This document shows, piece by piece, positions 1 through 8,268 of a DNA stretch of 64,000 nt. Every line of letters begins with the position of its first letter. The stretch's first letter is position 1. The notes beneath the pieces were generated by a model. The model saw only the letters and a program-made list of their open reading frames with translations, searched no databases and was not told the DNA's origin. This DNA is from Actinocorallia sp. API 0066. GTDB taxonomy: Bacteria; Actinomycetota; Actinomycetes; Streptosporangiales; Streptosporangiaceae. Location of the stretch: NCBI RefSeq assembly GCF_020991275.1, contig NZ_JAJLQY010000001.1, forward strand, positions 744,001 to 808,000, given 5' to 3'. The position numbers were made by a program, and so were the translations under genes.

Positions 1-1940
1 ACCGAGGCGTCGGGCCCGGAGTACACCTCGGTGAACTGGCCGGACTCCTTGATCTCCCGGACCAGCCTGCTGTTCCAGTCGGCCGCGAGCCCGAAGTTGA
101 GCACCTGGTAGGTGTCGTTGGTGCGGGAGCTGAACAGGTAGCTGCCGGGGTTCTCCTGCATCTTGGCGACGATCTCGTCGACGCTCGGCCTGCGGCTCGC
201 GGCCTCGGCGGGCGTCGGCGCGACCGGCGGCGTCGCCATGAGTTTTGTCCGGTACGGCTCCTGCGCGAACTCGACGCGCACGTAGGAGAACCGCTCGAAG
301 GACCGGTACCCCCAGGGCCCCTGTGGGGTGGCGCTGGCGGCGTCGCCGTTGGTGACGACCTCGCCCGACACCCAGACCATCGGGACCGGTTTGTCCCCGG
401 CGTCCTCCAGCATCGCGTCGATCGCGCGCAGCTCGCTCGGCCGGACCTGCTCGAACGCCTCGTTGCCGTACCGGACCACCATGAACCCGCCCATGAGGAG
501 CAGCGCGAACGTGCTGGCCATGACCGTCGGGCCCCAGCGCCGCACCCGCTGGCGGCGCGGCCCGGCCCGGACGACGGGCACCGGCTTCGGGTCGGGGTAG
601 AAGGCGTACGCGGCGAGGAACACCGCGCCGGGCAGCATGAACATGTAGGTGCGCAGCGCGATCTCGCCGCCGTAGGACTGGAGGCCGAACGAGCTGATCG
701 GGACGATGAGGAGGATCAGCGCGACCCTGTCGTCGATGCCGCGGATCCGGCGGCGCAGCAGCCCCACCACGGTGAGCGCCATGATGACGAGCACGATGAC
801 GATCCGGAGCCGCTGGATCTTGCCGAGGTCGGGGTCGCCGAACCCGATGCGTCCCGACGTGCTCTCCAGGATCGTCGCGATCGGGTTGCCGCCGCCCGCG
901 AACAGGGTGCTTCCGGGGTCGGCCCGCCAGTACCCGTAGGCCATGAACGAGATCCACGCGAGGTAGATGACGCCGCCGATGACGGGCAGGCCGCGCAGCG
1001 TGCACCGGCCGACGATGGTGAGCGCCGCGCAGGAGGCGATGAGCAGGTAGGGGGTGAGCTGGTGGGCGGCGGTGCCGACGACGAGCAGCACCACGAGCAG
1101 GATGACGAGGGACCGTTTCTCCCACAGCCCGACGTCCCGGACGGGTTCCTCGCCGGGCGTCTTCGGCCCGAACAGGAACGTATAGACACGTCCGGGTTCG
1201 TCGCCCTTGCCGCGCTTGCCGCCGAGCCGCGTCCGCAGCACCGACGGACGGAACCACGTAAGCAGGATCGCGAGGAACAACAGATAGATGAGGTACCCGA
1301 ACGCCTGTGGGGCGACGTAGTCCTGGCCGACCCAGTTCGCGACGGGGAACAGCCAGACCGCGAACCACTTGGCCCGCCAGTTGGCCTTCATCACCCGGAC
1401 GATCATCGCGAGCGGCAGCAGGTACAGCAGCTGGATGAAGACCGGAGCCCACTTGAACACCGAGTTCAGGTCGTGCACCCCGACCGATTCGGCCAGGAAT
1501 CCCACGAACGCGAAGAACGCGGGCCAGGAGAACCTGGCGTCCATGTCAGTTCCGACACTGCCGGTACGGGTGATGTACTCGATGAAGCCGGAGTGCTGCC
1601 AGACGGTCGGGAACCGCGCGATCGGTTCCATCACCTGGGCGAGCGTGTGCAGCGCCACCACGGTGACGACGATCTGCGCGCCGAGCAGCCACGGGGTGGG
1701 GCGGCGCAGCGCGAGGGTCGCGACGAACGTCAGCGTGAGCACGGCCGCGCCGAGCAGCGTCGGCAGCGGCAGCACGCTGATGAGGCCGAGGCCGGTGGCC
1801 TCGCGCGGGGTGACGCCGCGCAGCGGCACCCAGAAGAGCACGGCGCCGAGCCCGACGCCGAGGGCCAGCACCACGGCGGGGAGCTTGGCCAGGGGGTCGG
1901 CGGGCAGGACTTCGGGCTCGGTCGCCGAGCGGGTCGTCAC
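1..1940 (-). CDS. Large multi-pass membrane protein of polysaccharide cluster (partial)
   Basis: Read from a GTG at 1940, just downstream of the flippase stop, this frame stays open for 646 codons to the left edge, so the C-terminus is missing. The N-terminus (MTTRSATEPEVLPADPLAKL) is cytoplasmic-looking. About ten or more hydrophobic segments follow, then a soluble, probably extracytoplasmic region beginning after about residue 480 (MVVRYGNEAFEQVRPSELRA). The layout resembles GT-C type integral membrane glycosyltransferases or polymerase-like proteins of actinobacterial polysaccharide loci. I see no diagnostic catalytic motif. It is the last visible gene of an operon of overlapping glycan genes, so a polymerase or lipid-sugar-dependent transferase role is inferred. 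Confidence 0.7.
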   Translation of the reverse strand, partial: MTTRSATEPEVLPADPLAKLPAVVLALGVGLGAVLFWVPLRGVTPREATGLGLISVLPLPTLLGAAVLTLTFVATLALRRPTPWLLGAQIVVTVVALHTLAQVMEPIARFPTVWQHSGFIEYITRTGSVGTDMDARFSWPAFFAFVGFLAESVGVHDLNSVFKWAPVFIQLLYLLPLAMIVRVMKANWRAKWFAVWLFPVANWVGQDYVAPQAFGYLIYLLFLAILLTWFRPSVLRTRLGGKRGKGDEPGRVYTFLFGPKTPGEEPVRDVGLWEKRSLVILLVVLLVVGTAAHQLTPYLLIASCAALTIVGRCTLRGLPVIGGVIYLAWISFMAYGYWRADPGSTLFAGGGNPIATILESTSGRIGFGDPDLGKIQRLRIVIVLVIMALTVVGLLRRRIRGIDDRVALILLIVPISSFGLQSYGGEIALRTYMFMLPGAVFLAAYAFYPDPKPVPVVRAGPRRQRVRRWGPTVMASTFALLLMGGFMVVRYGNEAFEQVRPSELRAIDAMLEDAGDKPVPMVWVSGEVVTNGDAASATPQGPWGYRSFERFSYVRVEFAQEPYRTKLMATPPVAPTPAEAASRRPSVDEIVAKMQENPGSYLFSSRTNDTYQVLNFGLAADWNSRLVREIKESGQFTEVYSGPDAS

Positions 1941-1942
1941 GC

Positions 1943-3373
1943 TCACTTGCCACCTTCCGAGGCGGGCGGGACGGGCGGGGCGGCGGGCGTCTCGGGCGAG
2001 AGCGCCTGCGCGGGCGGCGCGGGCGGCGGGTCCTGCGCGCGTGCCGCCTTGCGCAGTCGCGGCAGCACCGCGAGCGCCACCGCGCTCTGCACGAGCAGCA
2101 CCGACCAGCCGACGGCGGCGAGGTGGTCGTCGTGCACGAACATGCCGACGCCGATGACAACGCCGGCGAACCGGACGAGCTGGATGAGCGCGACGAGCCG
2201 GGTGCGCGACCTGACCCGCAGCACCCCGACGTACAGCTCGATGAGCGCCTTGGGCAGGGTGGAGAGCGCGAGCAGGACGAGCACGAACCCGGCCTCGGTC
2301 TTGAACTCGGCGCCGAACAGGAACGGCAGGCCGAGCACCCACGGCCCGGCGAACGCGACGACCAGCGAGACGGGCACGAGCAGCATGAGCGTGCGGCGCA
2401 GCGCGTCACGGCAGGTCGAGGCGAGGTTGTCGGTGGCGTGTGAGCCCTCGACGGTGAGGGACATCGCCATGTTGAGGGCGAGCAGGTCGAGCATCAGCCC
2501 GAAGATCCACGCCATCGCGAAGAACCCGTTGGCGGCCTCGCTGACCTTCGCCGCGACGAGCAGCGGGATGAAGTTGATGGCCGAGTGTGAGGCGACCGTG
2601 CCGATGAAGTCGCCCTGCAGGTAGCGGCCGATCTCGCGCGGCGTCGGGGTGTGGCGCTTGTCCTTGGTGAGTTCCTCGTGTTCGGGCAGCAGCCGCCGGA
2701 ACACGAACCAGTCCATCGGCAGCACCAGGAAGATCACGGGGATCATCGTGGCGAGCAGGATGCCGTCGTTCGGCGCGAACGTCCAGGCGAGCCCGGCGAG
2801 CATGACGAACTTCACCAGCCCGTACAGGGTGTTCTTCACCGGCACCCATCCGGCGTGCCGGAGCCCGGTCAGGGCGGCGTCCTGCTGGGTGAAGATGTTC
2901 CACGCCGCGATGAAGATGATGAACGGGATGGCGTGCGACGGGTCGGCGAGCTGGTCGTAGTTGGGGCTGTCCCACCAGGCGAGGGACAGCACGAACCCGA
3001 TGCCGAGCAGCACCGCGAGCACCGAGCCGAACAGGTAGGTGGCGAGGATGAGCCGTCCGCTGGAGCGCCCGGCCTGCGGGATGAACCGCATCAGCACGTA
3101 GCTGAGCGTCGTCATGCCGCCGATGCACATGACGGCCTGGATGACGGCGGCGTTCCTGCCGAAGTCGTCCTGGCTGTGGAAGTGCCGGGCCGCGATCCAG
3201 AAGCCGAGGCCGAGCACGCCGGTGAGGCCGCCGTTCAGCATGAGCGCGTAGGCGTTGCGGAACAGCGGGTTGCCGAGCTCGCCGCGCAGCCACGCCAGGC
3301 GCTTGGGCGCTGTCGGCGCCGCCGCGGGCGCCTCGCCCGGGGCGGGGCCGGGCGGGGCCTTGCGGTCAGCCAT
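1943..3373 (-). CDS. Wzx/MATE-like polysaccharide flippase
   Basis: A 476-residue protein with about 12 hydrophobic segments, a short Pro/Ala-rich cytoplasmic N-terminus and a Pro/Ala-rich C-terminal tail after about residue 440. The alternation of helices (MLNGGLTGVLGLGFWIAARH near the start, FVLVLLALSTLPKALIELYVG near residue 370) fits the polysaccharide transporter (MOP) superfamily that flips undecaprenyl- or polyprenyl-linked glycans. Its start overlaps the end of the upstream deacetylase by 8 bp, so the two are translationally coupled. The substrate is unknown. Family placement is by overall pattern, not by a catalytic motif. Confidence 0.75.
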   Translation of the reverse strand: MADRKAPPGPAPGEAPAAAPTAPKRLAWLRGELGNPLFRNAYALMLNGGLTGVLGLGFWIAARHFHSQDDFGRNAAVIQAVMCIGGMTTLSYVLMRFIPQAGRSSGRLILATYLFGSVLAVLLGIGFVLSLAWWDSPNYDQLADPSHAIPFIIFIAAWNIFTQQDAALTGLRHAGWVPVKNTLYGLVKFVMLAGLAWTFAPNDGILLATMIPVIFLVLPMDWFVFRRLLPEHEELTKDKRHTPTPREIGRYLQGDFIGTVASHSAINFIPLLVAAKVSEAANGFFAMAWIFGLMLDLLALNMAMSLTVEGSHATDNLASTCRDALRRTLMLLVPVSLVVAFAGPWVLGLPFLFGAEFKTEAGFVLVLLALSTLPKALIELYVGVLRVRSRTRLVALIQLVRFAGVVIGVGMFVHDDHLAAVGWSVLLVQSAVALAVLPRLRKAARAQDPPPAPPAQALSPETPAAPPVPPASEGGK

Positions 3374-4166
3374 GGTGCGTCGTCTTCCGGTAGAGGTACC
3401 TGGACCGGCGTACGAGCGCGTACCCCTTGGTCAGTGCCTTCTCCCGGAAGAACCCATGCGTCCCTTCGGCGATCCTCCCGAATGTGTCAAGGGAGGTGCC
3501 GCGCGCCACCGTCAGCCTGGGGATCGTGTAGCCCGAACGCTCCCGGGCGACGTCGTTGGCGACGACGTAGGCGCTGGAGTACCCCGCGCGCGCGACGGCC
3601 CTGCGGACGCGCGCGCTGGAGTAGCCGTAGGGGTAGGCCATCGTGGTGACGGGCCGCTGCAACCTGTCCTCCAGGAGGAGGCGGCTGCGGGTGAGCTCGT
3701 CGTGCAGCGCCCCGTCCGGGAGCTGGTCGAGCTGCGGGTGGCTGTGGCTGTGCGCGCCGACCTCGACGCCGTGCTCGACGATCTCCTTGACGTGCGCCCA
3801 GGTGAGCATCGCGTCGAGCGGGCGGCCCGCGGCGTCCGGCCCGGCGTCGTCGAGCCAGCCGGTGGTGACGAACACCGTCGCCGGGTAGCCGAAGGACTCC
3901 AGCACGGGCAGTGCCTCGGTGTGGAAGTCGGCGTAGCCGTCGTCGAAGGTGATGCAGATCGGCTTGGCGGCGCCCGCGTAGGGGCCGCTGCCGGGTGCGG
4001 CCCGCAGCCCGGCCAGCGCCGACAGCGGCACCGGCGTGAACCCGCGCTCGCGCAGCAGCCCGAGCTGCGCGGCGAACATGCCGGGATCGACGGACAGGCC
4101 CCTGGTCTCCGGCGGCGGGTCCGCCCGCACGGAGTGGTACATGAGGATCGGGACGCCCGGCATCAC
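3366..4166 (-). CDS. Polysaccharide deacetylase (NodB homology domain)
   Basis: A 266-residue carbohydrate esterase family 4 protein. The start (PILMYHSV) and the motif ITFDDGYAD near residue 72 give the catalytic and metal-binding aspartates. GAHSHSHPQ near residue 138 supplies the histidine pair that binds zinc. There is no signal peptide, so it may act on a lipid-linked sugar at the cytoplasmic face or be exported another way. It overlaps the GT2 gene upstream by 4 bp and the flippase downstream by 8 bp. The probable role is N-deacetylation of a sugar in the polysaccharide made by this operon. Confidence 0.88.
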   Translation of the reverse strand: MMPGVPILMYHSVRADPPPETRGLSVDPGMFAAQLGLLRERGFTPVPLSALAGLRAAPGSGPYAGAAKPICITFDDGYADFHTEALPVLESFGYPATVFVTTGWLDDAGPDAAGRPLDAMLTWAHVKEIVEHGVEVGAHSHSHPQLDQLPDGALHDELTRSRLLLEDRLQRPVTTMAYPYGYSSARVRRAVARAGYSSAYVVANDVARERSGYTIPRLTVARGTSLDTFGRIAEGTHGFFREKALTKGYALVRRSRYLYRKTTHHG

Positions 4167-5227
4167 GCCCCCCTGCGCACCGCGCGGCGGCCCACCAGGT
4201 ACCCGGTGGCGGTGAAACCGAGGCCGGCGGTGATGGCGGCGGCCCGGCCGAGCCCGCCGACGTCGCCGCGGGCCGCGTCGCCGACCCCGCGCAGCGCCCC
4301 CTTCGGCAGGGTCTTGAACGCGTGCGCCCGCTCGTTGGACAGGCCGTCCTGGCTGCCGACGAGTGACGCGACGAGCGCCTTGGACAGGCCCTCGGCGTAG
4401 CAGCGCGACCGGTAGTAGGCGAACCGGGTGCGTTCGGCGGGCACCCGGTGCCAGATGACGGCGTCGGGTTCGAAGAGCTGGATCGTGTCGGGCCGGTGCT
4501 GGCCGAGCCGGATGCAGAACTCGGTCTCCTCGCAGCCGAGCGGCCGGTCGATGGCGTGGGTGCGGCCGATGTCGCTGGAGAAGCCGCCCGCGACGTCGAA
4601 CGCCTCACGCAGGAACGAGGCGTTCCCGCCGAGCACGTTGCGCACCGGACCGGGCAGCATGCCCCGGTACGTCCCGCCTACCGTCCATTCGAACTCTTCC
4701 GGGAACCACCGCGGCCTTTGCCCCGTTGTCACGGTGAAGGCTTCTGCGGAGTCGGGGTGAAGATGGGGGTCTCCGGTCTGGATCCGCAGAAGCCTTCCCG
4801 ACTCCATCTCGGCGCGCAGTTCGGCGGAGGACGGCGCGCCGGGCCACAGCGACAGCGTCCGGCCGCCGACCCCGATGACACGCGGGTCGGCGTACGCCGC
4901 CGCGAACGCCGCGAGCCAGCCGGGCGCGGCCACCGCGTCGTCGTCGAGGAACGCCACGACGTCGCCGGTGGCCAGCTCCACCCCGGTGTTCTTGCCGCCC
5001 GACAGCCCGCGCGGATGCTTGTTCCGCACCACGTTGACGTCGGGCAGCGCGGCCGCGAGCTTGCCGTGCAGCTCGGGGTTGTGGTCGACGGACAGGATGA
5101 TCTCGTGCGCGGGATGCCGCTGCGCGCGCACCGACGCGACGGCCGCGAGCACGTCCTCCCACCGTTTGTCGGTGAACGCGCAGATGACGACGGAGATGCG
5201 CGGCGGCGCGCTGTGCCCGGTGCTCAT
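4163..5227 (-). CDS. Family 2 glycosyltransferase (GT-A fold)
   Basis: A 354-residue GT2 enzyme. The N-terminal ISVVICAFTDKRW strand and the FLDDDA motif near residue 94 (the DXD metal/nucleotide-sugar site) are clear. LSGGKNTGV precedes the DXD, as in many GT2 proteins. A later acidic CEETEFCIRL segment near residue 232 is in the position of the catalytic base (ED-type motif). A short hydrophobic C-terminal segment (AAITAGLGFTATGYLVG) may touch the membrane. It overlaps both neighbours by 4 bp (ATGA type). Donor and acceptor are not deducible. Confidence 0.88.
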   Translation of the reverse strand: MSTGHSAPPRISVVICAFTDKRWEDVLAAVASVRAQRHPAHEIILSVDHNPELHGKLAAALPDVNVVRNKHPRGLSGGKNTGVELATGDVVAFLDDDAVAAPGWLAAFAAAYADPRVIGVGGRTLSLWPGAPSSAELRAEMESGRLLRIQTGDPHLHPDSAEAFTVTTGQRPRWFPEEFEWTVGGTYRGMLPGPVRNVLGGNASFLREAFDVAGGFSSDIGRTHAIDRPLGCEETEFCIRLGQHRPDTIQLFEPDAVIWHRVPAERTRFAYYRSRCYAEGLSKALVASLVGSQDGLSNERAHAFKTLPKGALRGVGDAARGDVGGLGRAAAITAGLGFTATGYLVGRRAVRRGA

Positions 5228-6294
5228 GCCGACCGTCCCCGGAGTTTGGCGTAGCCCTTCAGTACCCGGTCGGCGAACCGGTAGAACGCCGGATTGTCCA
5301 GCGCCCTGTCGCGCAGCCGGTTCAGCGGCACGTGCCGCACCCAGTGCAGCGCCGCGCCCGCCGAGGGACGGGCCACCCGGCCCTCGGCGATGGGGATCTC
5401 ACGGCTCTTCAGCCACTCCTTGAACTCCTTGCCGCCGCGGCCCATCCAGATCTCGTCGAGGCCGGATCCGGACGCGCCCTCCGCGAGCCGCAGGTGGCCG
5501 ATCATGCCGGGCGAGTAGCGCGCGAACTCGGTGTCGTAGGCCGGGAACCACCCGGCCATCGACGCGCCGTCGCGCAGCCCGAAGTGCATCGACACCGGCT
5601 TGCCCCCGGCGCGCAGCACGCTCAGCACGCCGAAGCCGGTCTCGTGGAAGTGCCGCATCAGCGCGACGATCCAGGGCCTGGCGAACCTGTCGGTGCGCCC
5701 GGTGCGCTGGTACTGGAGCGACTTCCAGCGCATCAGGGTCCGCAGGTCCTCCGGGTCGGTGGAGGCGAACGCGTAGCTCACCTCGCCGACCTCGCGGCCC
5801 AGCTTGCGTTCCTTGTACCGGATCGTCTTGTGCGTCTTGGGGGCCAGCGCCCTGGCCTCGGCCTCCCACGCGGGGAAGCCGCCGGCCAGGTCGATGATCG
5901 GCTCGACCCGCACCACCTGGTGGTACGGCGCGAACATGCGCTGCCCGGCGATGAGGTGGTCGAAGTCCCAGACGCCCAGGCCGCACTGGCGCAGCAGCTC
6001 GGCGGCGGGCAGGTCGAGCGCCGGGTCGGCGACGATGCCCTGCAGGTCGGTCAGCCCGAACCCGACCGGATGCCCGACGCCGCCCCGGTGCCGTTCGAAC
6101 GGGAAGAACGCCGCGACGCCCGCGCCGTCCTCGACGACGGCCACCCGCACGTCGGCACGGAACCGCGCGACGCCCAGGGTGAACTCGGGCGCGAGGAACG
6201 GGTTGTGCAGTGCCGGGTCGGCGCCGCGCAGCTCCCGCCACCGGCGCAGCTCCGGTTCCCCCAGTTCGTCGGGCCGGACGATCCGCGTCCTCAT
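5224..6294 (-). CDS. BioF2-like GNAT family acyltransferase
   Basis: The frame is open further upstream, but the ATG at 6294 (MRTRIVRPDELGEPEL) overlaps the upstream GT2 stop as ATGA, like the other junctions of this operon, so I chose it (356 residues). The central part (ALAPKTHKTIRYKERKLGRE) and the C-terminal GNAT-like core (GWFPAYDTEFARYSPGMIG, then DEIWMGRGGKEFKEWL) match the Acetyltransf_6/BioF2-like family related to FemAB. Such proteins are frequent in exopolysaccharide loci, where they are thought to acylate or aminoacylate sugars. The substrate here is inferred only from context. Confidence 0.8.
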   Translation of the reverse strand: MRTRIVRPDELGEPELRRWRELRGADPALHNPFLAPEFTLGVARFRADVRVAVVEDGAGVAAFFPFERHRGGVGHPVGFGLTDLQGIVADPALDLPAAELLRQCGLGVWDFDHLIAGQRMFAPYHQVVRVEPIIDLAGGFPAWEAEARALAPKTHKTIRYKERKLGREVGEVSYAFASTDPEDLRTLMRWKSLQYQRTGRTDRFARPWIVALMRHFHETGFGVLSVLRAGGKPVSMHFGLRDGASMAGWFPAYDTEFARYSPGMIGHLRLAEGASGSGLDEIWMGRGGKEFKEWLKSREIPIAEGRVARPSAGAALHWVRHVPLNRLRDRALDNPAFYRFADRVLKGYAKLRGRSA

Positions 6295-7121
6295 TTCGCC
6301 CTCGCCGCCGCCAGACTGCCGACCGGGACGGGCTCGAACGAGGTGTTCAGGTGGGAGTTGTCGAGTTTGCCGGCGAACCGGAGCCGGATCATCGTCTTCA
6401 GCACCCGCCAACCATCGCGGAAGGTGTTGAGGTTCGACTCGCCGAATCGCCGATGTGACTCATGACTTGCCACCTCCGCTACCTTCAGACCGGCGCGGAC
6501 GGCGTTCACGCAGATCTCCGTCTCGATCTCGAAGCCGGTCGACTGAAGTTGGAGCTTCTCCACGACGTTCCGGCGCATCGCGACGTACCCGTAGCACAGG
6601 TCCGTCCACTTCTGGCCGTAGAGGAGGTTGGCGAAGCGGGTGAGCCAGAGATTGCCCTTGTCACGCAGCCAGGTGAGGTCGTCGGAGCCGCCGCCGCAGT
6701 TGTAGCGGGAGCCCTTGACGAACTCGAAGCCGCGGCACAGGAGCGACAGGAAGCTGTCGAACTCGGCCGGGTCCATGGAGCCGTCGGCGTCCAGCATGAT
6801 GATGACCTCGCTGGTGGCCGCGGCCATTCCGGTGCGCATCGCGGTGCCCTTCCCCGTCGGGGGCTCCACGATGATGACGGCGTCGGGCCGCAGCAGCCGG
6901 GTGATCTCCACGGTGCCGTCCGTCGACTCGCCGTCGACGATGACGACCTCGTCCACCGCGGTCAGCCGCGGCAGTAGCCATCGGAGGTTGTCGGCCTCGT
7001 TCAGAGTAGGGATCACGGCCGTGACCGTGGGCCACTGGGTACGCCGCCTGGACAGGTCCAGCCGGTTGCGACGGGCGGTCTGCGACAGCATCGCCGGCCC
7101 GAGGGAGTGCTGGGTGTTCAT
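6291..7121 (-). CDS. Family 2 glycosyltransferase (dolichol-P-sugar synthase type)
   Basis: A 276-residue GT2 protein and the first gene of the minus-strand glycan operon. TAVIPTLNEADNL near residue 34 starts the GT-A fold, VIVDGESTDGT is the first nucleotide-binding loop and IIMLDADGSMDP near residue 109 carries the DXD. It resembles polyprenyl/dolichol-phosphate mannose or glucose synthases but has no C-terminal membrane helices. On the coding strand a GGGGGACC stretch lies 3-4 bases before the ATG as a ribosome site. It probably makes a lipid-linked sugar donor or primes the repeat unit. Confidence 0.85.
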   Translation of the reverse strand: MNTQHSLGPAMLSQTARRNRLDLSRRRTQWPTVTAVIPTLNEADNLRWLLPRLTAVDEVVIVDGESTDGTVEITRLLRPDAVIIVEPPTGKGTAMRTGMAAATSEVIIMLDADGSMDPAEFDSFLSLLCRGFEFVKGSRYNCGGGSDDLTWLRDKGNLWLTRFANLLYGQKWTDLCYGYVAMRRNVVEKLQLQSTGFEIETEICVNAVRAGLKVAEVASHESHRRFGESNLNTFRDGWRVLKTMIRLRFAGKLDNSHLNTSFEPVPVGSLAAARAK

Positions 7122-7500
7122 GAGGGTCCCCCGTGCGGAGTGGGTATCTGCTCTGTTTGATGTAGGCCACCCTCATGATGTTCAGATGTACGCGGAAGGC
7201 CATCCCTTAGGTGACGCTGGCCATACTACGACCAGCATCTCGTCGCGGATAGTCAGGGGTCGGCTACAACGAGTTGGTAGCCTCCGACGTTATGGAAATG
7301 GGCGCTTCGCGGTGGTATGGCCGCCGGTGCGTACCCCCCGGGAAGCGGCATTTTCGGGATATTCCCGGTCCCTTCGATACCCGGTTCCCCAAGGCTTTCG
7401 CCGACCTTTCTCCGTCACGGGAGGATCTTGGGTGTTCACCCTTATGGCCGGATTGTGCCAGGTATGCGAACTGCGTCCGAGAATGTCGATAAAGGACTTC
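7122..7500. other. Intergenic region upstream of glycan operon
   Basis: About 380 bp between the divergently read start of the glycan operon (7121) and the stop of the SWIM-domain gene (7501). It must contain the operon promoter. I see a weak imperfect hairpin around 7338-7372 (CCGGGAA ... TTCCCGG) but no convincing gene, operator or terminator with a T-run. Confidence 0.5.
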
Positions 7501-8268
7501 TCAACCGTCCGGGAGGGCGCGGTAGAGGGGGGCCAGCGCGTCGGGCAGCGGGCGGCGGCGGACGCGGACGTCCGGCGGGTCCAGGAGGGTCAGCAGGAGA
7601 TCGGGTGGGGCCGGGGGAGCGGCGGGGCGCTCGCGGAGCGCGGCGAGGCCCTCGGGCGGGGTCCAGAAGTCGTCCGCGCGCAGCGGCGGGCCCGGCGGCG
7701 CCGGGGCGGCGTCGGCGGTGCCCGGGCGGCGGCGCAGCGCGGTGCGCAGCGCGTCCGGGGCCCTGCCGTTCCAGGCGGGGATGAGGAACGGGTCGTCGTC
7801 GAACGCCTCGGCCAGCATCGCCAGGGCGGCCAGCGCGTGGTCGCACACCGCGCCCCACTCCGGGCAGTCGCACATGACGTGCAGGTCCTCGGCCGTCTCG
7901 GGGAACAGCGGGACGCCGCAGTCGGCGAAGACCCTGGCCACCTCGTCGGGGAGGTCGCCGCCCAGGATGCGCGCCCTGACCACGGGACGGCGCGCCAGCT
8001 CCCCCTCGATCTCCTCCCAGCCCTCGATCTCGGGCAGGCCGAGCGTCACCCGGTAGGGCTCCTCACGGGCTCCCTGGACGAGGGCCGTCACCTCGTAGGC
8101 GCGCACGTCAAGGCGCTTCACGTGGACGCGCCCCCTGACGCCCCTCGCCAGCGCGGCGGTGCCCAGGAAGCCCGCGAGCGCGGTGAGGAACGCGCGCGAC
8201 CAGCGGGTGTCCTGCGGCGGCGGGTCGGCGCGCGGCGTCAGCCTGCGGACGCGGATCGGGCCGGACAT
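7501..8268 (-). CDS. SWIM zinc finger protein, partner of SNF2 helicase
   Basis: The ATG at 8268 shares a base with the TGA of the helicase (TGATG), giving 255 residues and tight coupling. The defining feature is the SWIM motif CDCPEWGAVCDHALAAL near residues 138-154 (CxCx6CxH), predicted to bind zinc and DNA or protein. The N-terminal half is an alpha/beta region and the C-terminal third is Pro/Ala-rich linker with an LYRAL end. SWIM proteins next to SNF2/RapA-like helicases are a recurrent bacterial pair (for example ywqB-ywqA in Bacillus). The molecular role is not well defined; DNA or RNA polymerase remodelling is inferred. Confidence 0.88.
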   Translation of the reverse strand: MSGPIRVRRLTPRADPPPQDTRWSRAFLTALAGFLGTAALARGVRGRVHVKRLDVRAYEVTALVQGAREEPYRVTLGLPEIEGWEEIEGELARRPVVRARILGGDLPDEVARVFADCGVPLFPETAEDLHVMCDCPEWGAVCDHALAALAMLAEAFDDDPFLIPAWNGRAPDALRTALRRRPGTADAAPAPPGPPLRADDFWTPPEGLAALRERPAAPPAPPDLLLTLLDPPDVRVRRRPLPDALAPLYRALPDG

